A program made the position numbers and the translations under genes. From Campylobacterales bacterium (GTDB lineage: Bacteria; Campylobacterota; Campylobacteria; Campylobacterales; QNZT01), in the NCBI GenBank assembly GCA_027081495.1, contig JALWKJ010000130.1, positions 1 to 16,065 on the forward strand: a stretch of DNA of 16,065 nt, in the 5' to 3' direction. The notes under the pieces were generated by a model. That model worked only from the letters and a program-made list of their open reading frames with translations. It did no database searches and was not told where the DNA came from. Positions within the stretch are counted from its first letter, which is position 1. Each line of letters starts with the position of its first letter. Shown here in pieces: positions 1-6,499 of the stretch.

Positions 1-111
1 AAATGGGTGAAAGTGTTTAGTGTAGCTTTTGTCGTTCTTCTCCCCTATTTTACTCTATCCTCTCTTTTATTGTTATTTTTCTATTTACGGTTTTGGGTTA
101 ATACACAATGA
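1..111 (+). CDS. Possible C-terminal end of a membrane protein (5' partial)
   Basis: The first reading frame is open from the window edge for 36 codons and stops at TGA 109-111. It encodes a very hydrophobic stretch (residues about 5-28, rich in Leu, Phe, Val) followed by a short polar tail ending RFWVNTQ, as expected for a last membrane helix with a short tail. The other plus-strand frames and the minus strand of the first 60 bases hit stops early. Thirty-six codons is too few to identify a family, and a T-rich intergenic region can mimic such a helix, so this may be chance. If real, its gene begins to the left of the window and ends about 100 bases before the regulator gene. Confidence 0.3.
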   Translation, partial: KWVKVFSVAFVVLLPYFTLSSLLLLFFYLRFWVNTQ

Positions 112-120
112 TTTACGGTT
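83..120 (+). repeat. Two 10-bp direct repeats upstream of the Rrf2 gene
   Basis: ATTTACGGTT occurs at 83-92 and again at 111-120, a centre-to-centre distance of 28 bp. A related ACGGTA lies inside the dyad at 128-140. The copies sit 35-95 bp upstream of the -35 box of the Rrf2-flhA promoter, so they could be binding sites for a regulator, but no known consensus is recognised. Confidence 0.35.
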
Positions 121-127
121 ACGCGAT

Positions 128-140
128 TATTACGGTAATA
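128..140. promoter_or_regulatory. 13-bp dyad, candidate operator of the Rrf2-flhA promoter
   Basis: The arms TATTAC and GTAATA are perfect reverse complements around a single central G. The site ends 14 bp before the -35 hexamer. Rrf2 proteins are dimers that bind palindromic sites and often control their own promoter, so autoregulation is a reasonable inference. The sequence does not match a specific Rrf2 consensus that I can name. Confidence 0.35.
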
Positions 141-154
141 AATCGGGTAAACAT

Positions 155-183
155 TTGTTTTCTTTATTTATATGTGTTATAAT
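155..183 (+). promoter_or_regulatory. Sigma-70-type promoter of the Rrf2-flhA operon
   Basis: A -35-like TTGTTT (155-160) is separated by 17 bp from a perfect TATAAT (178-183), which carries an extended -10 TG at 175-176. Transcription should start near position 190, leaving a leader of roughly 20 bases that contains the ribosome binding site TTGGAG (203-208) before the ATG at 213. Spacing and sequence agree well with housekeeping promoters of Campylobacterota, in which the extended -10 matters more than the -35. Confidence 0.7.
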
Positions 184-212
184 GAGAGAAATATACCCCG
201 AATTGGAGTTTT

Positions 213-611
213 ATGTTATTGACAAAAGCAAGCGAGTATGCTTTACTCTCTTTGGTATTGATAGCAAGACAAAACAGTCCCGAAGATGTCGATACGCTTT
301 CAAAAAGATTAAATATTTCCCGAAGTTTTCTCGCGAAAATTTTACAGTCTTTGGCAAGAGAGGGAATATTGAAATCTTTTAAGGGAGCAAAAGGGGGATT
401 TGCATTAAATAAAGATCCTCGTGAAATCTATGTTCGAAAAGTCATAGAAGCGGCGGAAAAGAAGCCGTTGACGGTTTTTGAGTGCGCCGCCACTACTTTA
501 TCGTGTCCTTCGGGTAAAGGTGATTTTTGCATGATTTGGCCGTTTTTAAATAAGTTTCAACAAAAGATGGATGAATTTTTTGAGGAGTTGACCCTCAGAG
601 ATATTTTGTGA
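213..611 (+). CDS. Rrf2-family transcriptional regulator with three cysteines
   Basis: A 132-residue protein of normal length for the Rrf2 family of small dimeric winged-helix DNA-binding proteins. The helix-turn-helix covers about residues 26-50, and the wing carries GAKGGF (59-63 region), both hallmarks of the family. Cys91, Cys98 and Cys106 form a C-x6-C-x7-C cluster at the place where IscR and NsrR bind an iron-sulfur cluster (IscR is C-x5-C-x5-C), so the protein may sense iron-sulfur status, oxygen or nitric oxide. The ATG at 213 is supported by TTGGAG five bases upstream. It is the first gene of an operon with flhA, whose start lies 23 bases after its stop. Family assignment is secure. 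The ligand and the target genes are inference. Confidence 0.9.
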   Translation: MLLTKASEYALLSLVLIARQNSPEDVDTLSKRLNISRSFLAKILQSLAREGILKSFKGAKGGFALNKDPREIYVRKVIEAAEKKPLTVFECAATTLSCPSGKGDFCMIWPFLNKFQQKMDEFFEELTLRDIL

Positions 612-634
612 TAGATGATAACTAAGGTAATACT

Positions 635-2806
635 TTGGCACAAAGTAAAAATGCGCAAACTTTAAAAGGAGTTAGAAATTTTTTAGCGCCTATCGCCGCG
701 TCGAAAGATTTAACAGTCGTCTTTTTCGTTATCTCTATCTTGGCGATTATTATCGTTCCTCTTCCTAGCGCGATTCTTGATCTTTTACTTACTATATCGC
801 TTGCCGTTTCCGTTTTGATTTTGATGATTTCTCTTTATATCCCAAAGCCGACCGATCTTACCACTTTTCCTACTTTGATTCTTATTATAACGCTTTATAG
901 ACTCTCTTTAAATATCGCGACAACCAGAATGATTCTCTCAAAAGGGCATGAAGGTCCTCAGGCGGTTAGCGATATCATCACATCTTTTGGACAGTTTGTT
1001 GTTGGTGGAAATTATGTTATAGGTATTATCTTTTTCGTTATATTGGTACTTATAAATTTCATGGTTATAACCAAAGGCTCTACGAGAGTCGCGGAAGTCG
1101 CCGCTCGTTTTACTCTTGACGCTATGCCGGGAAAACAGATGGCGATCGACGCGGATTTAAATGCGGGATTAATCGATGAAAAAACAGCTAGAGAAAGAAG
1201 AGAAGCGATAATACAAGAGGCTAATTTTTACGGTGCGATGGACGGTTCAAGCAAGTTTGTAAAAGGAGACGCCGTTGCCGGTATTATTATAACTATCATA
1301 AATATCATAGGCGGATTTCTTATAGGGATGTTTCAATTTGACATGGATGCCGCAAGTTCCGCGCAAACTTTTACGATCCTTACCATAGGCGACGGACTTG
1401 TTGGACAGTTGCCTGCATTGATCATGTCAACCGCGACCGGTATTATCATAACGCGCGCGACGAAAGCGGGAGAAGAGGGAGAGAGTTTTGCGACAAATGC
1501 GGTAGAACAGCTCATAAGCGATTATAAAACCCTTTATATCGTCGGCGGAATTTTGCTAATGTTTGCCATAGTTCCCGGGCTTCCGACTCTTTCACTCGGT
1601 TTTGTAGGCATTATATTCGCTCTACTTGGATATCTCATGCAAACTTCCTCTACGGAAAGTATCGCTCAAGTTAAAGCTAAAGAGGGCGCTGAAGGAGTTG
1701 AGCAAAGCGAAGAGACGCCTTTGGAAAAATCTCCTAAAGAAAAAGAGGCCGAGGAGGAGAAGGTACTTGAAGATATTTTAAAACAGGAAGTTTTGGAGCT
1801 TGATCTCGGATATCAATTGATACGACTTGCCGATCCCGCGCTAAAGGGTGATTTGCTTGATCGTATCAAAAGTATGCGCCGAAAGATCGCGACCGATTAC
1901 GGTTTTTTGATTCCCCAGATGAGAATAAGAGATAATCTTCATCTCTCCCCGCAACAGTATCAACTGCTTTTAAAGGGTGTGGAGATAGGAGGAGGAGAGG
2001 TTTATCCCGATAAGTTTCTCGCTATGGATAACGGACTCGTAAGCGAGCCAATGGAAGGTATAGCGACAAAAGAACCCGCATTCGGTCTTGACGCGATTTG
2101 GATAAATCCGGAACAAAAAGAGGAAGCCATTACCAGAGGTTATACCGTCGTAGATCCATCGACCGTCATCTCTACGCATATCAGCGAACTTGTCAAAAAG
2201 TACTCTGACGAATTGTTAACCAGACAAGATGTTCAAGGATTGATAGACAATGTCAAAAAAAGTTATCCGGTGGTTGTGGAAGATGTCTTGAAAGTCGCTA
2301 GCATAGGGCTTATTCAAAGGGTTTTAAAAGAGCTTTTAGCTGAGAAGATTCCGATCAAAGATATGCTTACGATACTTGAGACTATAAGCGATATAGCCGA
2401 AGTTACGAAAAATGTAGATATCATAACCGAGCAGGTTCGCGCAAGGCTTGCAAGAGTCATAACCAATCAATACAAAGACGATCAGGGAGTGCTTAAGCTG
2501 ATGACATTCGCGGCTATGACCGAACAGAAGCTTTTAGAGCATTTACAAGAGAGAGAGGGATTAAAAGAGCTTATGTTGAATATCGGACAGATAAACGCGC
2601 TGGTTCAAAAAGTGAGCGACGAAGCGGCGGCGATTTTGCAAAAAGGCGTAGCTCCGGTAATTTTAATAGTCGATCCCTCCATTCGCAGACCGCTTCATGA
2701 TATATTTAAAAAATTCAATCTCGATATAGTCGTACTCTCTCATGCCGAAGTTGATCCGTCAGCCAAATTTGAAGTGTTAAGTTCTATAAATATTGAAGAT
2801 TTATAA
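635..2806 (+). CDS. flhA: Flagellar biosynthesis protein FlhA (export gate)
   Basis: FlhA is the large inner-membrane subunit of the flagellar type III export apparatus. It forms a ring whose cytoplasmic domain docks chaperone-substrate complexes. The 723-residue product has the usual length. An N-terminal half with about eight membrane helices (roughly residues 25-335) contains the FHIPEP-family signature around 159-180 (FTLDAMPGKQMAIDADLNAG), followed by the GSSKFVKGDAVAG motif (204-216). A charged linker rich in Glu and Lys (about 343-385) leads to the cytoplasmic domain (386-723). The start is TTG at 635, with AAGG (624-627) seven bases upstream. No ATG lies nearby, and the preceding gene stops at 611, so the rare start codon seems real. 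The order Rrf2 gene - flhA - DHH gene points to one operon. Confidence 0.97.
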   Translation: MAQSKNAQTLKGVRNFLAPIAASKDLTVVFFVISILAIIIVPLPSAILDLLLTISLAVSVLILMISLYIPKPTDLTTFPTLILIITLYRLSLNIATTRMILSKGHEGPQAVSDIITSFGQFVVGGNYVIGIIFFVILVLINFMVITKGSTRVAEVAARFTLDAMPGKQMAIDADLNAGLIDEKTARERREAIIQEANFYGAMDGSSKFVKGDAVAGIIITIINIIGGFLIGMFQFDMDAASSAQTFTILTIGDGLVGQLPALIMSTATGIIITRATKAGEEGESFATNAVEQLISDYKTLYIVGGILLMFAIVPGLPTLSLGFVGIIFALLGYLMQTSSTESIAQVKAKEGAEGVEQSEETPLEKSPKEKEAEEEKVLEDILKQEVLELDLGYQLIRLADPALKGDLLDRIKSMRRKIATDYGFLIPQMRIRDNLHLSPQQYQLLLKGVEIGGGEVYPDKFLAMDNGLVSEPMEGIATKEPAFGLDAIWINPEQKEEAITRGYTVVDPSTVISTHISELVKKYSDELLTRQDVQGLIDNVKKSYPVVVEDVLKVASIGLIQRVLKELLAEKIPIKDMLTILETISDIAEVTKNVDIITEQVRARLARVITNQYKDDQGVLKLMTFAAMTEQKLLEHLQEREGLKELMLNIGQINALVQKVSDEAAAILQKGVAPVILIVDPSIRRPLHDIFKKFNLDIVVLSHAEVDPSAKFEVLSSINIEDL

Positions 2807-2822
2807 AAAGGTTTTTTAAACG

Positions 2823-3866
2823 ATGAAAAAAAAGAGACAAAAAGTTTACCATCTTTCCCATACGGATCTTGACGGTTATAGTTGTCAGCTTATCACAAAA
2901 AGATGCTTTGACGATATAGTATATTATAATTCAAACTACGGCAGTGAAATCGATAGCTGTATCGATCAGATTTTAAGAGATATATATATGCAAGGTGAAA
3001 AGGAGAACTTGATTCTCATAACCGATTTAAATCTGAGTATGCAGCAGGCGAAGTATTTGGCTAAAAATGTTGAAAACTCAAATAAAAATATAGAAATTCT
3101 TCTTCTGGATCATCATAAAACGGGTCAAGATTGCGCTTTGGAATTTGAGTGGTACTTTCTTGATACTTCAAGATGCGCTACGAAAATTACTTTCGACTAT
3201 TTTAAAGAGAAGGGTTACGATATCTTAGAGCTTCAAAGATATGTCCAAATCGTAAACGCCATAGATATATGGCTAAACGATAGCGAGTACTTTGAACTAG
3301 GTAAAGTTTTTATGCGTTTGGTTGCGGGATCAAGAGAGATAAACAGGATGCTCTTTGATAAACAAAATAGCGAATATATTTTTCATTCGCTTGAAAGGGC
3401 AATAGAATATATAGACAAAGAAGAGCCGCATATCGCGCTTGACGACGCGATTCATTTTATAAAAAAGAGTTACTTTCTAAAAGATAAAAACGATACTTTC
3501 GAAAATCTCGTTTCGGGATTTATCGTAGATATGCTAACAAAAAAAAGAGAGCAAATGAGCGTATTTTACAAAGGGTATAAAGGGATTTTGACATACTCCA
3601 TCGGAAATACTTCGATCATAGGAAACGAGTTTTTAAAAAGAAATCCCGATTTTGATTTTTTTATGGATATAAACGGGCGAAAAAATGTCTCTATGAGAGC
3701 GAACGACAAAGTCGATGTGAGTAAGATTTCGCAGGAACTTTTTGGCGGCGGAGGTCATGCAAACGCCAGCGGCGGAAAGTGTGAGAGTTTCAAAGACTCT
3801 TTTGTATATGATAAAGTCAAAGAGCAGATCCAAGAGATCATGACGATAGGAGAAAACAATGAATGA
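2823..3866 (+). CDS. DHH/DHHA1-family phosphoesterase
   Basis: A 347-residue soluble protein of the DHH superfamily, metal-dependent phosphoesterases that act on oligoribonucleotides, cyclic dinucleotides or pAp (NrnA, GdpP and RecJ relatives). Catalytic motifs are all visible: HTDLDG (His13, Asp15, Asp17), Asp68 in LITDLN, the name-giving DHH at 96-98, and Asp148 in NAIDIW. The C-terminal DHHA1 substrate-binding loop is GGGGHANASGG (308-318). There is no membrane segment or RNA-binding extension, so an NrnA-like nanoRNase or phosphodiesterase role is more likely than RecJ. The substrate cannot be decided from sequence. The ATG at 2823 follows flhA by 16 bases, with AAAAGG (2806-2811) overlapping the flhA stop, and the gene overlaps the next one by 8 bases, which implies coupled translation. 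Confidence 0.88.
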   Translation: MKKKRQKVYHLSHTDLDGYSCQLITKRCFDDIVYYNSNYGSEIDSCIDQILRDIYMQGEKENLILITDLNLSMQQAKYLAKNVENSNKNIEILLLDHHKTGQDCALEFEWYFLDTSRCATKITFDYFKEKGYDILELQRYVQIVNAIDIWLNDSEYFELGKVFMRLVAGSREINRMLFDKQNSEYIFHSLERAIEYIDKEEPHIALDDAIHFIKKSYFLKDKNDTFENLVSGFIVDMLTKKREQMSVFYKGYKGILTYSIGNTSIIGNEFLKRNPDFDFFMDINGRKNVSMRANDKVDVSKISQELFGGGGHANASGGKCESFKDSFVYDKVKEQIQEIMTIGENNE

Positions 3867-4104
3867 AAAAATCAATGAGTTAAAAGAGGAGATAGAAGAT
3901 CTTACGATTCATCTTGCCGATATGCTTGAAGCCGTTTTGTACTATGCGGGCGTCAAAGAGAACAATCTCGAAAAGGGGGTAAAAGAGTATATAGAGGCTA
4001 TAGATGTCGTGTTTGACGATGAAGACGATCAAAATATGGGCTACAAAGAGATGGTCGAGGTGATAGAGTATCTTAAAAAAAATAGACCGCAGCTCTTTTC
4101 CTGA
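3859..4104 (+). CDS. Small acidic protein, function unknown
   Basis: An 81-residue, highly acidic, helical protein with no membrane segment or signal peptide. Residues 1-30 look amphipathic (repeated Glu/Lys/Leu), the middle holds an acidic patch DDEDDQ (about 53-58), and the C-terminus is again helical. I do not recognise a family. The ATG at 3859 overlaps the last 8 bases of the DHH phosphoesterase gene and has a good ribosome binding site, AGGAGA (3848-3853), so it is very probably translated and coupled to its neighbour. Such overlap suggests a partner or accessory of the phosphoesterase or of the flagellar operon, but that is inference only. It is the last gene of the Rrf2-flhA operon, since a separate promoter follows. 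Confidence 0.75.
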   Translation: MNEKINELKEEIEDLTIHLADMLEAVLYYAGVKENNLEKGVKEYIEAIDVVFDDEDDQNMGYKEMVEVIEYLKKNRPQLFS

Positions 4105-4120
4105 TAGTTTTATTGATATA

Positions 4121-4139
4121 TTGTAACCGTTTTGTAACC
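4121..4139 (+). promoter_or_regulatory. Pho-box-like tandem repeat in front of the porin gene
   Basis: TTGTAACC occurs at 4121-4128 and 4132-4139, so the repeats are 11 bp apart (one helical turn). The second copy ends 9 bases before the -10 box, in place of a recognisable -35. This is the geometry of PhoB/OmpR-family response-regulator sites. Each heptamer TTGTAAC matches the E. coli Pho-box half-site CTGTCAT at four or five positions. Regulation by phosphate starvation is inference; another OmpR-type regulator could use the same architecture. Confidence 0.55.
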
Positions 4140-4148
4140 AAGGTATCT

Positions 4149-4154
4149 TATTAT
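4149..4154 (+). promoter_or_regulatory. -10 box of the porin promoter
   Basis: TATTAT at 4149-4154 lies 30 bases before the porin ATG and predicts a start site near 4161. The leader then contains a strong ribosome binding site, AAGAAGGA (4171-4178). No -35 hexamer is seen at the proper distance. The direct repeat at 4121-4139 occupies that position, which suggests an activator-dependent promoter. Confidence 0.5.
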
Positions 4155-4183
4155 TACACTACCAATTTAAAAGAAGGAAAAAA

Positions 4184-5215
4184 ATGAGAAAAGTTTTACT
4201 ATCTACACTAAGTGCAACCGCGCTTTTGACAACGCTTTGTGCGGATGTGGTCGTTAAGGCTAAAGCATCTACTTTAAAATTTAGCGGAACTCACTATTTG
4301 GGCTATGTGCACAAAAATCCGCAAAGCGAGGATTCAAGCGATTATTTTGAGACAAGAAGAAACTATTTTCAGGTAAAAGCTTATATAAATAACAGACCAA
4401 ACGACTATATGCGTTTAACGCTTGATACACACACCCTAAAAGAGGGAGAGGTTAATGTCCGATTAAAATACGCTTATTTATATCTTGATGAAATTTTCGC
4501 AAATACCGGAGTCGAGATAGGGCAGGTTCATAGACCGTGGATCGATTATGAAGAGCATCACGGGTGGAATTATAGAAGTATCGCCAAAGTATTTTTAGAA
4601 TCAAAACAAGGGGCGCATTTTACAAACTCGGCGGATAAAGGCGTAAACTTTAAGACAAAGACGGAAGTTTTTACAAGCGAGTTAGCCGTAGTAAACGGCG
4701 AGGGTTATCATGGAGCCGATAACGAGGGAGAGAGCGGATTGTCGTATGAGTGGAGACTTACTAGCTCGTTGTACGGAAGCGGTAAAAAACATGTAAAATC
4801 GAGTGATGTTTATGCAGATATATCATTTTTGGGTCAGTATAATACAAAAAAATTAAAAAATGATGAAGATTTTGTATGGTACGGTGTTCATGCGGTATAT
4901 AACCAACCGGAATTTTTAATCGCCGGTATGTATGTGAGCGCCGATAAAAAAGGCGCGGTAAACAACTCGATTACAGGTAGCGGCTGGAGTATAAACGGCG
5001 AGTATAGACCTGTTTTTAGATGGACTTTACTGGGAAGATACGACTCTTTTTCGACAGATAACGATAAAGATAGAGAACAGTATATAGCGGGTGTCGCTTA
5101 TAGCTACTCTAAAAATGTAAAGTTTATAGCGAACTTATTTCATTCCGATCCCGATACTAACAAAGACGACGACGCTACAGATAAATATATGCTGACGGCA
5201 GAGGTAAAGTGGTAG
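4184..5215 (+). CDS. Outer-membrane porin resembling the OprP/OprO (Porin_O_P) family
   Basis: A 343-residue predicted outer-membrane beta-barrel. Residues 1-20 form a signal peptide (basic start, hydrophobic core, cleavage probably after LCA). The mature protein alternates aromatic and polar residues, as barrel strands do, and ends in an aromatic Trp (AEVKW), the usual insertion signal for the BAM complex. The run VRLKYAYL (92-99), GQVHRPW (113-119), RSIAKVFLE (131-139) and NGEGY (171-175) follows the pattern I know from phosphate-selective porin O/P relatives. The loops are rich in Asp and Lys. The gene has its own promoter with a Pho-box-like repeat and ends 28 bases from the converging peroxidase gene. 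Barrel and location are likely; phosphate specificity is inferred from family resemblance plus the upstream site. Confidence 0.75.
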   Translation: MRKVLLSTLSATALLTTLCADVVVKAKASTLKFSGTHYLGYVHKNPQSEDSSDYFETRRNYFQVKAYINNRPNDYMRLTLDTHTLKEGEVNVRLKYAYLYLDEIFANTGVEIGQVHRPWIDYEEHHGWNYRSIAKVFLESKQGAHFTNSADKGVNFKTKTEVFTSELAVVNGEGYHGADNEGESGLSYEWRLTSSLYGSGKKHVKSSDVYADISFLGQYNTKKLKNDEDFVWYGVHAVYNQPEFLIAGMYVSADKKGAVNNSITGSGWSINGEYRPVFRWTLLGRYDSFSTDNDKDREQYIAGVAYSYSKNVKFIANLFHSDPDTNKDDDATDKYMLTAEVKW

Positions 5216-5243
5216 ATTCTTTGACATTTGAGCAGAGGTTGAG

Positions 5244-6296
5244 TTAGTACTCTACTATCTCTCCCTCAAGCGTCTTTAAAAACGCTTCTACATCTTCGAT
5301 CTGTTTAGGGGTGAACTCTTTGCCTATTTGATATTTACTCATGATGCGTATGGCTTCTTTTAAGTCTTTGACTGATCCGTTGTGAAAATAGGGAGCGGTT
5401 TTTGTGATATTTCTTAAAATCGGCACACGAAAGAGTTTTTGAGAATCTTTACCCAAAAATCCGCCGGTATTTGGAAAAGGAAACGGATCGGTTTTAAAGA
5501 TATCGCTCAAAGCCCGTCTGAGCGGAAATCGTTGTATGCTCTGTCCGCCAACGGAGATACCCGTATGACACCCTTTACATCCTTTTTGGATAAAAAGGTT
5601 TAAGCCTCTTTTAGCGCTTTGGCTTATGGCGTTGTTATCTCCTTCCAGAAATCTATCGTAAGCGCTTCTGGTTAAAAGGGTGCGCTCGTACGCGCCGATA
5701 GCTTTTTGGATATTTTTAAATGTAACGCTCCCGTTTCCTTCGCCAAATACCCTTTGAAACTGGGCGACATAGCTTGGTACATTTCGTATGCGTTGTACGG
5801 CTAGTTTAGGTGTGATATTCATCTCGAAAGGAGCTTGCATCGGACCTGCCGCTTGTTCTTCGACATCTTTGGCTCGACCATCCCAAAACTGCGCTTTTGC
5901 CAAGGCGGCGTTAAGTACGGTAGGCGAGTTTAGATGTTTTGGATTCGCTTGTCCATGAAAACCGATAGCGGTTGGAAGATTGTCGTCGCCGCCTTCATCG
6001 AGTTTATGACAGTTTGCGCAGCTGATAGTATTATCACGCGAAAGTATGGGATCAAAAAAGAGTTTTTTCCCAAGCGCTATTTTTGCTGGGCTTAGCGGGT
6101 TTTGGGGATTGTCCGCAAGCTCTAATAGTTTAGGATATGTTTTAGGAACAGGAGCTAACCCACGGTTTAAGGCGTACTCGCGCAATGTCTCATCCGACAT
6201 ATATACAATCTTCTTTTTAGGAAAAAACCATAATATAGAGTAAAATATCAAAATTGCCCCGAGTGTCGATAAAATAGTTTTTGTGATGATATTCAT
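5244..6296 (-). CDS. Dihaem cytochrome c peroxidase, membrane-anchored
   Basis: A 350-residue bacterial cytochrome c peroxidase (CcpA/MauG superfamily), which reduces hydrogen peroxide to water in the periplasm with electrons from cytochrome c. Two haem-binding motifs are present, CANCH (93-97) and CKGCH (240-244). Family blocks include LGKKLFFDPILS (75-86), the loop with SPTVLNA (124-130), FWDGRAKDVEEQAAGPM (137-153) and VPILRNITKTAPYFHNG (291-307). Residues 5-25 are a hydrophobic helix followed by PKKK and no clear cleavage site, so the enzyme is probably tethered to the inner membrane rather than released. The ATG at 6296 is supported by AGGAGA (6302-6307 on the plus strand, read in reverse). 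It is a single-gene unit converging with the porin gene. Family is certain; natural electron donor unknown. Confidence 0.93.
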   Translation of the reverse strand: MNIITKTILSTLGAILIFYSILWFFPKKKIVYMSDETLREYALNRGLAPVPKTYPKLLELADNPQNPLSPAKIALGKKLFFDPILSRDNTISCANCHKLDEGGDDNLPTAIGFHGQANPKHLNSPTVLNAALAKAQFWDGRAKDVEEQAAGPMQAPFEMNITPKLAVQRIRNVPSYVAQFQRVFGEGNGSVTFKNIQKAIGAYERTLLTRSAYDRFLEGDNNAISQSAKRGLNLFIQKGCKGCHTGISVGGQSIQRFPLRRALSDIFKTDPFPFPNTGGFLGKDSQKLFRVPILRNITKTAPYFHNGSVKDLKEAIRIMSKYQIGKEFTPKQIEDVEAFLKTLEGEIVEY

Positions 6297-6315
6297 AACC
6301 TTCTCCTCTAATAAA

Positions 6316-6321
6316 ATTGTA
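6316..6321 (-). promoter_or_regulatory. Probable -10 box of the peroxidase gene
   Basis: Read on the minus strand, TACAAT lies 19 bases before the ATG, with the AGGAGA ribosome binding site between them. A weak TTAAAA lies 17 bp further upstream (6339-6344). The leader would be only about 13 bases long but still includes the binding site. Moderate support only. Confidence 0.4.
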
Positions 6322-6359
6322 GCGTTATTTTGTTTCTTTTTTAAGTAACTTTTATCACA

Positions 6360-6392
6360 AAAGGGATTTTATTTTAGCAAGAAAGGGATTTT
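6360..6392 (-). repeat. Two 11-bp direct repeats upstream of the peroxidase gene
   Basis: AAAATCCCTTT (minus strand) occurs at 6382-6392 and 6360-6370, exactly 22 bp apart, i.e. two helical turns. They lie roughly 40-75 bp upstream of the proposed -10 box, where an activator could bind on one face of the DNA. No known consensus recognised. Confidence 0.45.
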
Positions 6393-6446
6393 TACGAAAA
6401 CAGCCAATCGTACTATCGCTATCAAAGTATGATTGAGTTCTACATA

Positions 6447-6470
6447 AAACTTATTTGTACATATAAGTTT
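6447..6470. repeat. 24-base AT-rich inverted repeat downstream of the SNF2 gene
   Basis: Arms AAACTTAT (6447-6454) and ATAAGTTT (6463-6470) are perfectly complementary, and the centre TGTACA (6456-6461) is itself a palindrome, leaving one T-T mismatch pair in the whole element. It starts 30 bases past the SNF2 stop on the minus strand. It may be a weak hairpin ending SNF2 transcription, or a dimer-binding site; the lack of GC pairs and of a long T tract argues against a strong intrinsic terminator. Confidence 0.4.
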
Positions 6471-6499
6471 AAATTAATGAGAGCTTCCAAGCAGCATCA

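Noticed and set aside
29..382. Open frame of 117 codons at the left end
   Set aside because: It runs out of frame through the Rrf2 gene, has no ribosome binding site, and its sequence looks like translated T-rich noncoding DNA followed by a frame-shifted reading of the regulator.
4112..4126. FNR-like site TTGATATATTGTAA upstream of the porin
   Set aside because: Only the left half TTGAT fits the FNR palindrome; the right half does not match ATCAA. The tandem TTGTAACC repeat explains the same bases better.
5216..5252. Possible bidirectional terminator between the converging porin and peroxidase genes
   Set aside because: Only a 4-bp stem (GAGT/ACTC at 5241-5252) with no T tract can be formed, and it extends into the peroxidase coding end; too weak to call.
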